This document shows positions 7,960-16,655 of a stretch of DNA of 64,000 nt, one piece after another (position 1 is the first letter of the stretch; every line of letters starts with the position of its first letter). The translations under genes and the position numbers were made by a program. Source of the stretch: Halobacteriovorax marinus SJ (GTDB taxonomy: Bacteria; Bdellovibrionota; Bacteriovoracia; Bacteriovoracales; Bacteriovoracaceae); assembly GCF_000210915.2 (NCBI RefSeq), contig NC_016620.1, positions 1,612,001 through 1,676,000 of the forward strand, given 5' to 3'. Below the pieces are notes generated by a model. That model was not told where the DNA came from and made no database searches. It saw only the letters and a list, made by a program, of their open reading frames with translations.

Positions 7960-8508
7960 ATGAGCAATTTACTAGATATTAAATTTAAGAATAATAAGAA
8001 TGAAGAAGTCAGCATTAAAGACTTTGATGCTAAGGCGTATCTCATCGTTAACGTGGCTTCAAAGTGCGGCCTAACACCACAGTATGAAGGTCTTCAATCT
8101 CTTTACTCAGAGTATAAAGACAAAGGTCTAGAAATTTTGGCCTTCCCTGCCAATGAATTCCTTGGGCAGGAGCCAGGAAGTGATGAAGAAATCCAAAGCT
8201 TTTGTTCTCTAACTTATAATGTAACATTTCCTGTTAACTCAAAAATTATTGTTAAAGGTGAGGGACAGCACGAACTTTATAAGGAATTAACTAATGCTAA
8301 AGTTGATTATACAAAGAATGAAGATGGAAAGTTTGAAACGCTTCTCACAGAGAAAGGCCTAATTACAGGTGGAGAAGAAGATATTAAGTGGAACTTTGAG
8401 AAATTCCTTGTCTCTAAGGACGGCGAAGTTGTTTCTAGATTCTTCCCAGATGTAGAGGCCAGTGATGTGAGGCTAAAAGAGGCCCTAGAAAATTTAATAA
8501 ATTCGTAA
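7960..8508 (+). CDS. Glutathione peroxidase-family thiol peroxidase
   Basis: A 182-residue enzyme reducing hydroperoxides. The peroxidatic residue is Cys36 in NVASKCGLTPQYEGLQ; FPANEFLGQEPG and the WNFEKF motif are present. SFCSLTYN supplies the resolving cysteine of thioredoxin-dependent members, so thioredoxin rather than glutathione is the more likely reductant. A GGAGG ribosome-binding site precedes the ATG. It is divergent from the OhrR-like repressor and shares its palindromes, suggesting induction by organic peroxide. Confidence 0.9.
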   Translation: MSNLLDIKFKNNKNEEVSIKDFDAKAYLIVNVASKCGLTPQYEGLQSLYSEYKDKGLEILAFPANEFLGQEPGSDEEIQSFCSLTYNVTFPVNSKIIVKGEGQHELYKELTNAKVDYTKNEDGKFETLLTEKGLITGGEEDIKWNFEKFLVSKDGEVVSRFFPDVEASDVRLKEALENLINS

Positions 8509-8544
8509 AGTTATAAAATAACCAACGCATAAGCTAAAGTATTT

Positions 8545-8581
8545 AACCTACTCCACCGATAACTAATCAAAGGAGTAGGTT
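8545..8581 (+). promoter_or_regulatory. Hairpin sequestering the Shine-Dalgarno sequence
   Basis: AACCTACTCC (8545-8554) pairs perfectly with GGAGTAGGTT (8572-8581) around a 17-nt loop. The 3' arm contains the only good ribosome-binding site (AAAGGAG) of the next gene, and the stem ends at the base before its ATT start. No strong T run follows, so it is not a typical terminator, though a weak terminator after the peroxidase gene is possible. Confidence 0.6.
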
Positions 8582-9019
8582 ATTAAAAATCTAGCAATTT
8601 TACTTACATTCTTAGCTTCCTTAAATGTGTACTCTCTAGAAGAGACATATTTACAAGGCGAAAAATTCAATAATCCAAAGAGATTACAATCTGTAATTGT
8701 GACTCATGAAGGATTTTATCCCAATGTTATTCATCTCTTTAGTGGTGAGACTTTGAACTTATTCGTCACGTCTACGACCAATAAACCTAGTTGTCTTACC
8801 ATTCCCAATAAGAGTGTTTTCCTTTCAGCAAATAAGGGCCAAGTGTCTGAAAGCACTATTGTTTTCTCCACACCAGGGGTCTATGAAATTAATTGTCCCG
8901 TGGGGGGAATTAAAGGAAAAATTGTTGTTCAAGAGCACCCATTAGTGCGCCGTGAGCGTATCCGCAGAGAGATCGCCTCTGAAAAAAGAGTAAAGATTTG
9001 GCGCCCAAGAGACGAATAG
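8582..9019 (+). CDS. Secreted cupredoxin-like protein, probable ATT start
   Basis: A 145-residue exported protein if translation begins at ATT (8582-8584). Reading from there gives (M)KNLAILLTFLASLNVYS, a good signal peptide, 6 nt after AGGAG. The first conventional start, GTG at 8627, would remove the signal peptide and has no ribosome-binding site. A stop codon (TAG at 8576) lies just upstream. The mature part is a beta-rich cupredoxin-like domain with KPSCLTIP and a GVYEINCPVGGIKGKIVV end, in which Cys residues stand near the usual copper-loop positions. cpaF follows after 34 bp. Confidence 0.65.
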   Translation: MKNLAILLTFLASLNVYSLEETYLQGEKFNNPKRLQSVIVTHEGFYPNVIHLFSGETLNLFVTSTTNKPSCLTIPNKSVFLSANKGQVSESTIVFSTPGVYEINCPVGGIKGKIVVQEHPLVRRERIRREIASEKRVKIWRPRDE

Positions 9020-9053
9020 TAGGTGTAGAATAGACTTTTAACAAAGGGTTAGA

Positions 9054-10187
9054 ATGTCATCAGTTTTTAGTGATGCTATATCATCGTTTCTTGCACCAAT
9101 TGTAGACCTCCTCGAAGACGAAGGTGTTTCTGAGGTTATGATTAATGGTCCAAGCGAAATCTTTGTTGAAAAGAAAGGTCTAGTCTTTAAAGTTCCAAAT
9201 ACATTTCATAGTGAAGATGCACTGATTTCGGCCATGAGAGCAATTGCTCAGTCTGTGGGGAGAGTCTTTGACGACGATAACCCACGTCTAGATGCAAGAC
9301 TTCCTGATGGTTCAAGAATTCACGCTGTTCTTCCTCCTATGTCAAAGAATGGAACGACTGTTGCCATTAGAAAATTCTCTAAAGAAAAGTTAACGATTAA
9401 TGACCTTATTAAATTTGGATCTCTCTCAAAAGATGCTGCGAGATTTTTAGATATTTGTATTTATCTTGGTAAGAACTTAATTGTCTCTGGCGGAACTGGT
9501 TCTGGTAAGACGACTATGCTCAATGTTCTTGGATCTAGAATCCCTAAGACTCAGCGATTAATTATTATTGAAGATGCGGCCGAGCTTCAAGTTAAGGCGG
9601 AACACGTAGTAAACTTTGAAACAAGAAAGGCTGATCCGACTAAGGGGACAACTGAGGTTACGATTAGAGATCTCGTGATCAGCTCCATGAGACTTAGGCC
9701 GGATAGAATTATAGTTGGGGAAGTTAGGGGTGATGAGGCCCTAGATCTGATTCAGGTTATGAATACCGGTCACGATGGTTCAATGGGAACAGTGCACGCA
9801 AATAATCCTGAAGATGCCTGTACCAGACTTGAGACTCTCTGCTTAATGGGTGATACAAAAATACCACCTGATGCTGTTAGAAAAATGGTAGGCTCAGCGA
9901 TGCAAATTGTTGTTCAATGTAGCCGTTACCATGATGGGGGACGTAGAACGTCTCATATTTCTGAAATTCTTGGTATCGATGAACATGGTAATTATATAAG
10001 TCGTGATATCTTTCGCTGGGTTCAGACGGGAAAAGATCCTGAGACTGGAAAGTATATTGGAGAAATGGTTCCTTGTAATTATGTACCAAGTTTCTTCGAA
10101 GATATCGTTGTCAATAAATTACCATTTCCAAAGAGTAATTTCATTGCTCCGGATTGGCTCAATAAGTTGAAGAAGGATGCCGCTTAG
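9054..10187 (+). CDS. cpaF: CpaF/TadA-family secretion ATPase
   Basis: A 377-residue cytosolic hexameric ATPase of the type II/IV secretion superfamily that powers Flp (type IVb) pilus assembly. Walker A is GGTGSGKTT from residue 146. The Asp box (LIIIEDAAEL), Walker B region (RIIVGEVRGDEALDLIQVMN) and His box (GSMGTVHANNPEDACTRLE) are all present. The N-terminal GVSEVMINGPSEIFVE is typical. No other tad genes are here, so its partners must lie elsewhere. It may share a transcript with the cupredoxin-like gene. Confidence 0.9.
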   Translation: MSSVFSDAISSFLAPIVDLLEDEGVSEVMINGPSEIFVEKKGLVFKVPNTFHSEDALISAMRAIAQSVGRVFDDDNPRLDARLPDGSRIHAVLPPMSKNGTTVAIRKFSKEKLTINDLIKFGSLSKDAARFLDICIYLGKNLIVSGGTGSGKTTMLNVLGSRIPKTQRLIIIEDAAELQVKAEHVVNFETRKADPTKGTTEVTIRDLVISSMRLRPDRIIVGEVRGDEALDLIQVMNTGHDGSMGTVHANNPEDACTRLETLCLMGDTKIPPDAVRKMVGSAMQIVVQCSRYHDGGRRTSHISEILGIDEHGNYISRDIFRWVQTGKDPETGKYIGEMVPCNYVPSFFEDIVVNKLPFPKSNFIAPDWLNKLKKDAA

Positions 10188-10432
10188 ATATCGACTTCGA
10201 TACCTTCGTCATTAATTTCAAAAACAAAGAAGTCTTTTTCTAATTCAATGGTCTTTTCTACGATTTCTCTCATATCTTCATGATCGAGTTCAGGATCAAG
10301 GTCATAATCGTTAGAGAAACAAGTCACAGTGGTGACGGCCATCTTATAATCATCAGGAGATTTAAAGTTCTTAACTTCAAACTTTAATAAATAAGATTGG
10401 GAGAATTTATCAATATCTACATCAACTTTCAT
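10184..10432 (-). CDS. Small acidic hypothetical protein
   Basis: An 82-residue acidic protein with an ATG start, no signal peptide and no membrane segment. It contains alternating beta-prone and helical stretches (VDVDIDKFSQSYLLKFEVKN, MREIVEKTIELEKD). No family recognised. Its stop overlaps the cpaF stop by 4 bp (tail-to-tail). It lies downstream of the SurA_N-like gene, separated by a terminator, so it is probably transcribed alone. Confidence 0.55.
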   Translation of the reverse strand: MKVDVDIDKFSQSYLLKFEVKNFKSPDDYKMAVTTVTCFSNDYDLDPELDHEDMREIVEKTIELEKDFFVFEINDEGIEVDI

Positions 10433-10470
10433 ATTTGTAATTATAGTTAAATTTCTTAAAGAGAAAACAA

Positions 10471-10497
10471 AAAAAGAGTAAAAAACTTACTCTTTTT
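10471..10497 (-). terminator. Rho-independent terminator of the porin/SurA_N-like operon
   Basis: AAAAAGAGTAA (10471-10481) pairs with TTACTCTTTTT (10487-10497) around AAAAC: an 11-bp AT-rich stem, followed by a T run when read on the minus strand. Confidence 0.75.
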
Positions 10498-10503
10498 CTA
10501 GGC

Positions 10504-12012
10504 CTATCTTCTAAAGTCTTTACCAAATATGAGATCAATTTTCTCTTCTGGTGTTAAGAAATCATGTTCACCAGTTCTAATTGTCATATACTCTGTATTG
10601 AATAGAAGTTGATCTTGTACATAACTCTTAAATTCCTTTTGCATCCATTCGTGCTTAAGTAGATTTCTTAGAGCATCATTTGTCTTAAAATCAGTGTACT
10701 CAGCAAATTCTACTCTTACTGGTAAAGTACTTTCAAAGGCCTGCTTTCTTATTTGAAACTTAATTGAAAAAACAGAGAGCTCAACCAAAGCTTTTTCAAC
10801 TTCATTTAAGTTTTCATAATTAAGAGCACTCATTAGGTGTGTCTCAAGGGCTTCGCTTAATACTTCTTTAGAATCAGAGCTAGCAATAATTTGATTTTTA
10901 AATTTAATCGTTTCTTCTCTTAGAGAGTCATTAATCCCTTTTGCCATCTCACTAATTGATTTTTCTAACGATGACTCTTTAGACTTAGCAGCTAATTTAG
11001 CAATGAGTGCACTCATATAGCTTGCAAAGTTAGACTTATCTTTGATGTAGATCTCAGTATACTTCTTTGCTAAGTCATTGAGCTGCTCAGTAGTTAAATT
11101 CTTCTTAAGAATCTCCTCACTCTTTTTGTGATAGCTCGTTGCTCTTTCCCAATTCTTCTCAGTGATATTATGAAGTATTTCATCAGCTCTATTTTGCAGT
11201 GGGAAGTCTTTCTTGATATTTCTAACTGGAGAGCTATCGATTTGTGTATTGCTAATTTCTTTAACAACAATTTTCCAGTCACTATTTTGATTTAAAAGTG
11301 TGTAAAGTGCTTGGTGTGTTAATTTCTTATTTTCAATATTCTTGGCCACCTGAGCTCTTAAGTCTTTGTAACGGTCATTTAGAGCTAAGTAGTCAGTGTG
11401 ATAGTATTTTTGATTTCTAAGAGCAATATAAGCTTCATAATTCTTTACTTCTTTTAAAAATAGCTCAGTTTTAATACGAGCCTTTTGGTCTTCGTACCAA
11501 CGCCAATAGACATCAGTTGCTGACTCACCACTTTGGTGAGGGTAGGCCTGAGAGATAAGGAATTCTCCAAATTGTTCTCTCGATTTTACGATTCCAATTC
11601 CTGTGTCAAGAAGATGTCTTAGAACTTTTGTCTCATTATCTTGAATAGCTTTGTAGAAAGTGTCTTCTGTAACTTTAAAGGCGACACGCTTACTACCATG
11701 TTTTCTTTGATGGTCTTTTTGCATCATATGCGCATAGATGAGCTGACCAGCAGACTTATTAAAATTCTTTTTAGCAATTTCACTCTTTAGCTTTTGATAC
11801 TCAGAGTAGTTCTTATTTGCTCTTTTAAAGAGAATCGTTTTTAGAGAATCGCTAATTTGTGTATGCTCAATAAATTGATCTACGTCATAATTTGTGATGA
11901 CTTCATTTCCAACACTTGTTACTTTCCACGCAATGAGCTCTTTCTCTCTTGCACTAGTAAAAGGTGAGGCTAGAATTCCTGTTAAGCATATGAGTGTGGC
12001 GATTCTCTTCAT
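10504..12012 (-). CDS. Periplasmic protein with SurA_N-like start
   Basis: A 502-residue exported protein (signal peptide about 1-21). Residues ~27-45, AWKVTSVGNEVITNYDVDQF, resemble the opening of SurA-type chaperones, in which a 'vGneVIT..D' strand precedes a long helical region. The rest is helical and Lys/Glu-rich. No parvulin (PPIase) domain is visible, unlike typical SurA. It follows an outer-membrane barrel gene by 23 bp in the same direction, which would fit a dedicated chaperone for that barrel. That role is inference; the family match is tentative. Confidence 0.5.
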   Translation of the reverse strand: MKRIATLICLTGILASPFTSAREKELIAWKVTSVGNEVITNYDVDQFIEHTQISDSLKTILFKRANKNYSEYQKLKSEIAKKNFNKSAGQLIYAHMMQKDHQRKHGSKRVAFKVTEDTFYKAIQDNETKVLRHLLDTGIGIVKSREQFGEFLISQAYPHQSGESATDVYWRWYEDQKARIKTELFLKEVKNYEAYIALRNQKYYHTDYLALNDRYKDLRAQVAKNIENKKLTHQALYTLLNQNSDWKIVVKEISNTQIDSSPVRNIKKDFPLQNRADEILHNITEKNWERATSYHKKSEEILKKNLTTEQLNDLAKKYTEIYIKDKSNFASYMSALIAKLAAKSKESSLEKSISEMAKGINDSLREETIKFKNQIIASSDSKEVLSEALETHLMSALNYENLNEVEKALVELSVFSIKFQIRKQAFESTLPVRVEFAEYTDFKTNDALRNLLKHEWMQKEFKSYVQDQLLFNTEYMTIRTGEHDFLTPEEKIDLIFGKDFRR

Positions 12013-12035
12013 AATTCTTCTCTCTTAATTAATTA

Positions 12036-13070
12036 TTATTCTGCTCCAAAGAGGTAGTTTTCATTTTCACTATAGCCAGTATTTCCAAAACGGTATGTGA
12101 AAGTGATTCCAAAACTTAAGTCGCTATCTCTTTGATCTACGTAATTTGTATATCTAACCTCAGCCCCAACAGAGAGGTTTCTTGTTAGCTCTGTCTTGAC
12201 ACCAGCTCCAATTTGGTGAAGCTCTTCTTCAACATAATTATATTCAACAACCACAGCAGTTGATTCAGCAATTTGGTATTGACCACCAACAGTGATGGCA
12301 AAATCTGAGTTTGGATATTCTGGGTTATTTGAAAAGAGAACACCTTCTACCCAACCGACAAGACTTCCGTCTTCTGATTCCCCGATAAGGCCAATACTTG
12401 TTCTCTTTTCCGTTCCTGAATTTAAATGGTCATTACCCTGTCTTGAATGTGATGCCGTTAGGAGCCACTGCTCTGTAAGCATCTTACTCATTCTAATAGA
12501 CATTCCATCTATCTTTCCAATTTCCATATCTCCAGCTTCTGATTCAAAAGCCGAAATTTCTACTTGATCAAATAGTCCTAGAAGACCTTCTGTCAGATCT
12601 ACAGTTAAACCATAGACCTCATCAATCTCTTGTAACTCTACAAGTGGGTTACTTCTAAACATTGGCATGGCTTGAACATTTTGACCAAATGGAATAGGTT
12701 GCTTACCTACAATGATTGCAATAGGAGTTCCACCAACTTCTCTAATTTCAATATACGCTTCTGAAACAAATGCTCCTAAATCGAAATCTTCGTTTAATTG
12801 AACATCGTTATTTTGAAACATTTCTTCGAGCTTACCAGTAAGTACAAGACGAACTTTCTCTCTCCACTCAGTGGCCAGTGAAACGTAAGAACCTTCTAAA
12901 TTAATTCCTGTCCCGTTAGCTCTAGCATCCACTAGGTTTGTGTTTACCTCTGCATCGTACTCAATAGTAAAGTCATCACCTAAGTAAATAGGTTCTACTT
13001 CCTGTGCACTAGAGGCCATCGAAAATGTCATAGTACTTAGTAGGAGTGGGATCATTAATTTCTTTTTCAC
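12036..13070 (-). CDS. Outer-membrane beta-barrel (porin-like) protein
   Basis: A 344-residue exported protein (signal peptide about 1-22, ending SSAQ). I chose the GTG at 13068-13070, because TGGAG is well spaced before it; the ATG 12 bases upstream has no ribosome-binding site. The mature sequence is a run of amphipathic strands (VSLATEWREKVRLVLTGKLE, FVSEAYIEI, IAIIVGKQPIPFGQNVQ, SVGAEVRYTNYV, LSFGITFTYRFGN), as in barrels of the porin or LbtU type. Substrate unknown. It is the first gene of a two-gene operon with the SurA_N-like protein. Confidence 0.65.
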   Translation of the reverse strand: MKKKLMIPLLLSTMTFSMASSAQEVEPIYLGDDFTIEYDAEVNTNLVDARANGTGINLEGSYVSLATEWREKVRLVLTGKLEEMFQNNDVQLNEDFDLGAFVSEAYIEIREVGGTPIAIIVGKQPIPFGQNVQAMPMFRSNPLVELQEIDEVYGLTVDLTEGLLGLFDQVEISAFESEAGDMEIGKIDGMSIRMSKMLTEQWLLTASHSRQGNDHLNSGTEKRTSIGLIGESEDGSLVGWVEGVLFSNNPEYPNSDFAITVGGQYQIAESTAVVVEYNYVEEELHQIGAGVKTELTRNLSVGAEVRYTNYVDQRDSDLSFGITFTYRFGNTGYSENENYLFGAE

Positions 13071-13284
13071 GTAAGGCTCCATTGCTGAAATCTGTTTTCA
13101 ATTCATTTTTATTTAGATCGATTGTATAGGAATGTGTTGTGCGCCGCATTGTGGTGTGTACAATTTACACTGCCTATCTATCTTTATGACACTATTTAAG
13201 TCGTTGAATTTATGTGAGCAACTAAAGACAATTAAAGATTTCTTGCCTTTTAGCCGATCAATTAGCTCGGGTAAGGTGAGATTA

Positions 13285-14661
13285 ATGAAGAAATTGTCAT
13301 TTATGTTTTTTTTATTTACATCAACAAATCTCCTAGCTTCGGATATTACTTTCCGTGTTGATGATAAGAAATATGAGCTAAAAGCTAGGGGCGCTAGTGG
13401 TCAGGGACTCTTTAAAGACGGAAAGTTTATTAAGTTCTTCCCTGTGAACTCCAGGCAGAATCTAGAGAGTATGCTCGAAGATTTAGATGAATTGGGAATT
13501 CCCAAAGAGCATAAAACGACTCTATCAAAGAATTTTAATGATTCTCTAAAGCCCGCCAGTGACGAAGAGCTCATTGCTACCTCTATTGCATTATCTAAAG
13601 TTGCAAGTGAGGCCCTTAGCGAGCCTGAAGTTGAATGTAACGAAGAGAATGGCCAAGTCACAAATATTATCCCAAAACCAAAGCATGAAGAAACAATTTA
13701 TTGTGAGTGTGAAATGCCAGAAGGGGTTAGTGCGTCTATTGGCTCACAGAAAGTTCCATCTTTTGAAGGAGAGTATTGGGATGATTACTCACTTCTTGGA
13801 GAAATAAAATCCAGCTCTCTTACTATAAATACTACCAATGACAATCACCTGCATGGGGTTTATGGAGCATTAGGAGGTGGTGGAGATGGGAATGATAGGG
13901 GAAGAACCTTTGGCCTAAATATTGACTATAAGTTAGTTGGCGATGAGGGAGAGTTTAGAACAAGTTTTGAATCTGTAATCTTTACGGAATTAAATGAAGC
14001 AGAGGAAAATAGGTTTTATATAAATGATGAGGGAGAGTTTCTACAAAACCTTATCGAGAGAAACCGCTTAGACTTAAGTTTAAGAAAGAAGTACGACGTA
14101 GATAAGTATTACATTGCAGGTATTGAGTTAGAACAGATAACAGATGATGGAAATATATCAGGACCCATTCAACAGGCCTGGCATAAATTGTCTGCCACTC
14201 GAAATATTCAATATGATAATCAAGATTTCAGAGGCAATGAAGTGAACTTAACTCTCTATGGTGGTTTAGGAAGAGAGTGGGTAAGTGATCTTGGAAATTG
14301 GAAGTGTACATCACGCCTTGAAGGTACTCTCGGTCATAATATTTTAGATACGAGTGATGCCTATGCGAAGGTACGTGGAGAGGTTGAATTAAATAGTAAC
14401 GAATTATTCGGTGGAACTAAAGAGAATCCTTTTGTATTAGTTTCTCTCTGGGCCAGTGGAAGTTTAGAAACTAAGAGTGCTCCTGAAAAACAAGCGGGGA
14501 TTAAGATGTCCTTTCCTGTTGAAGTTGGGAAATGGGAAGTTAAACCTCATGTCGGTTTTTCCATCAAAGATGAGAAAGAAGATCGCTACTTCACACAAAA
14601 GCAATCAACTAAGCTTGAGCCGGAGTCACATATTGGAATTACTTTTAGTCGAAAATTCTAA
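13285..14661 (+). CDS. Exported protein with C-terminal beta-barrel-like region
   Basis: A 458-residue protein starting at the ATG at 13285 behind AAGGTGAG. The 51 codons upstream in the same frame lack a ribosome-binding site and do not look coding. Signal peptide about 1-18 (ends LLAS). The N-terminal ~150 residues are helical and charged. A small Cys cluster follows (VECNEENG then YCECEMPEG). From ~160 on there are repeated amphipathic strands ending in SHIGITFSRKF, with a terminal Phe typical of outer-membrane barrels. Family not recognised. Its end overlaps the convergent gene by 17 bp. Confidence 0.55.
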   Translation: MKKLSFMFFLFTSTNLLASDITFRVDDKKYELKARGASGQGLFKDGKFIKFFPVNSRQNLESMLEDLDELGIPKEHKTTLSKNFNDSLKPASDEELIATSIALSKVASEALSEPEVECNEENGQVTNIIPKPKHEETIYCECEMPEGVSASIGSQKVPSFEGEYWDDYSLLGEIKSSSLTINTTNDNHLHGVYGALGGGGDGNDRGRTFGLNIDYKLVGDEGEFRTSFESVIFTELNEAEENRFYINDEGEFLQNLIERNRLDLSLRKKYDVDKYYIAGIELEQITDDGNISGPIQQAWHKLSATRNIQYDNQDFRGNEVNLTLYGGLGREWVSDLGNWKCTSRLEGTLGHNILDTSDAYAKVRGEVELNSNELFGGTKENPFVLVSLWASGSLETKSAPEKQAGIKMSFPVEVGKWEVKPHVGFSIKDEKEDRYFTQKQSTKLEPESHIGITFSRKF

Positions 14662-15334
14662 ATTCACTTTTCTTAAAAACTTCAAATATGAGTTTGATAA
14701 ATTCATCTAGAATGAGTGGGCGATTATTATAGAATTCTCCACTATAGCTTGGCTCTTTTGAATGACCTCGCTCAAAGTTCTTGTCATCATAAACACTGAG
14801 ATAGATTTTTCCATTCTCTAGAAATGTTAGTGAATAATCTAGGTTATAACACTGAAGGCGAATATTATAATCTTGATGACCAGGCCTTACACCCATAAAT
14901 ATTTTTGCATTTATACTGAGATGCTCTTCAGAGCTAGCTTTTTTTAGAGACTCTTTAAGGACATGATTTGTAACCTTGAGCCACTCTTCGCCTTTTCTCT
15001 CCCCGTCATCTGGATTTTGAATATTGGGAAAGAGGTGGATGAGCTCTTTTGCTCTTTCAAAAGAAGTGAGTATCTTCTCTTGAATTTGTTGCTCAATAAG
15101 ATCTTTAAGCTTTTGATCACTTTTAAAGCTCTTTGTTTTCTTGTCTCTACTGGTTAGAATTGTTTTATTTTGACTATAGTTAAGTCCTATTTGAGATTCA
15201 TCACTAAAGAGCCAGACCGTTTTTAATTCTTTGTGATCGAGATCGACACTAAAGTATATTGGCTGTTCACAGTCTACTTGTTCTTCAAACTTCTTTAAAA
15301 ATTTATTGCCAAGGCCTAGGAGTTTACTAATCAC
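14645..15334 (-). CDS. Hypothetical cytosolic protein
   Basis: A 229-residue protein with no signal peptide or membrane helix and no family I recognise. It contains charged helices (KSDQKLKDLIEQQIQEKIL) and a mixed alpha/beta C-terminal part with many aromatic residues. The GTG start overlaps the stop of the thioesterase gene (GTGA), so it is translationally coupled to it. Confidence 0.5.
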   Translation of the reverse strand: MISKLLGLGNKFLKKFEEQVDCEQPIYFSVDLDHKELKTVWLFSDESQIGLNYSQNKTILTSRDKKTKSFKSDQKLKDLIEQQIQEKILTSFERAKELIHLFPNIQNPDDGERKGEEWLKVTNHVLKESLKKASSEEHLSINAKIFMGVRPGHQDYNIRLQCYNLDYSLTFLENGKIYLSVYDDKNFERGHSKEPSYSGEFYNNRPLILDEFIKLIFEVFKKSEFRIFD

Positions 15335-15774
15335 AACTCTCTCTCCTTAATCTCTTTTAAATAGTCTAGAAAACTAGAGCTAGCACTTGTAATGGACTGA
15401 GTTTGATAGTCAAAAAATAAAAGTGCCGTTTTAACTCTTGCTATCTCTGCTCCACTTTCTGTGTTGGAAATAGAGTAGTAGAGTGAAAAGGATTTCGAAT
15501 TAAATTCTCCAAGAGAGAGATCAATTTGAATGGAGTCTCCAACATATCCCTGTGACTTATACATGATCATGGCATCTGCTTGAATAAGGGCCTTTCCGTC
15601 TATATCGAGCTCAGTGTGATTATTTTCTCTCAACCACCTCACTCTGGCCTCATGACATAGTGTTAAGACTTTATCGTTGGCGAGGTGGTTACCATAATTC
15701 ATATGTTCTACGTGCAGCTCTAATGACCACGAAAAAAATGTTCTACCTTGAATTTTAAATTTTACTCTATCCAC
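15331..15774 (-). CDS. Acyl-CoA thioesterase-like hotdog protein (4HBT family)
   Basis: A 147-residue hotdog-fold protein. VEHMNYGNHLANDKVLTLCHEARVRWLR corresponds to the 4HBT pattern around the active-site helix, where the first strand-turn (H-M-N-Y-G-N) stands in place of the usual D-x-x-G-H-V-N. Family members hydrolyse acyl-CoA or acyl-ACP thioesters; the acyl chain is not predictable. GTG start behind AAGGTGAT. Coupled to the unknown gene downstream. Confidence 0.75.
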   Translation of the reverse strand: MDRVKFKIQGRTFFSWSLELHVEHMNYGNHLANDKVLTLCHEARVRWLRENNHTELDIDGKALIQADAMIMYKSQGYVGDSIQIDLSLGEFNSKSFSLYYSISNTESGAEIARVKTALLFFDYQTQSITSASSSFLDYLKEIKEREL

Positions 15775-15822
15775 ACTATCACCTTATTGATCAATGGCAT
15801 GATTCTAGGCTATATTAAGTAA

Positions 15823-16593
15823 ATGGGCCAAAGAAAAGCATTATCTATAGGTATTTTTGATTCAGGTATTGGAGGATTTTCAATCTTAAAGAAAATTCAT
15901 GAACTAGCGCCTGAGTTAGAGGTCTATTATATTGCTGATCAGGGCTTTGCTCCCTATGGAAATAAATCTAGAAAAGAGGTGATCGATCGCTGTCACTACC
16001 TTTGCCATGAACTCATGAAATTTGATTTAGATTTAATTGTCGTTGCCTGTAATACGGCAACAGGTGTGGCCATTGATGAGCTTAGAAATACTTTTACCAT
16101 TCCGTTTGTAGGGGTAGAGCCATTTGTAAATGCATTGTCTAAGCACACTTGGAAAGAGAGTGATAGGGCCTGTGTTATTACCACTGAATTAATGTCCAAG
16201 AGTGAGCGCTTTCAAAAACTTGTTAATAGACTTGACCCAGATAAGCGACTCTTCTACAAAGTCACTCCAGGACTTGCTACAATAGTTGAAGACTTCTTTA
16301 TTAATAAGAATGAAGAAGAACTCAATCTAAAACTTAAGGAAGAGCTATCATTTGTGGGGGAGAGTTCTTACTCTCATCTTATTCTTGGTTGCACACACTA
16401 TCCCCTGATTGCTAAGTATATTGAAGCAACTACAGGAGCAAGTGTTCTCTCTCCATGTCTCTATGTGGCCAATAGAGTTCTCTCCCTTTTAGATTTAAGT
16501 TCAGGTGAGAATTCTGAGACATTCCAATTTGCAAGCACCGCTAAGGAAGATGTCCTACGCTTTGTGTCCAAAGATTTTTCCAATTTGCCCTAG
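15823..16593 (+). CDS. murI: Glutamate racemase
   Basis: A 256-residue cytosolic enzyme making D-glutamate for peptidoglycan. The two catalytic cysteines are Cys76 (VVACNTATG) and Cys190 (LGCTHYPLI). The N-terminal IGIFDSGIGGFSIL supplies the conserved Asp13-Ser14. YYIADQGFAPYG matches the substrate loop (usually D-x-A-x-x-P-Y-G). Length is typical. It lies 62 bp upstream of eno in the same direction. Confidence 0.95.
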   Translation: MGQRKALSIGIFDSGIGGFSILKKIHELAPELEVYYIADQGFAPYGNKSRKEVIDRCHYLCHELMKFDLDLIVVACNTATGVAIDELRNTFTIPFVGVEPFVNALSKHTWKESDRACVITTELMSKSERFQKLVNRLDPDKRLFYKVTPGLATIVEDFFINKNEEELNLKLKEELSFVGESSYSHLILGCTHYPLIAKYIEATTGASVLSPCLYVANRVLSLLDLSSGENSETFQFASTAKEDVLRFVSKDFSNLP

Positions 16594-16655
16594 TAATTGC
16601 TACCGTGGCCTTGTAAAATTCTATTCATTATTTTCTTAATCACTATGGGGGAACC

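Noticed and set aside
8627-8629. GTG as start of the cupredoxin-like gene
   Set aside because: No ribosome-binding site, and it would cut off an obvious signal peptide.
13132-13284. Upstream extension of the barrel-like protein gene
   Set aside because: It would precede a perfect signal peptide, is Cys/Leu-rich and has no ribosome-binding site; ATG 13285 is better.
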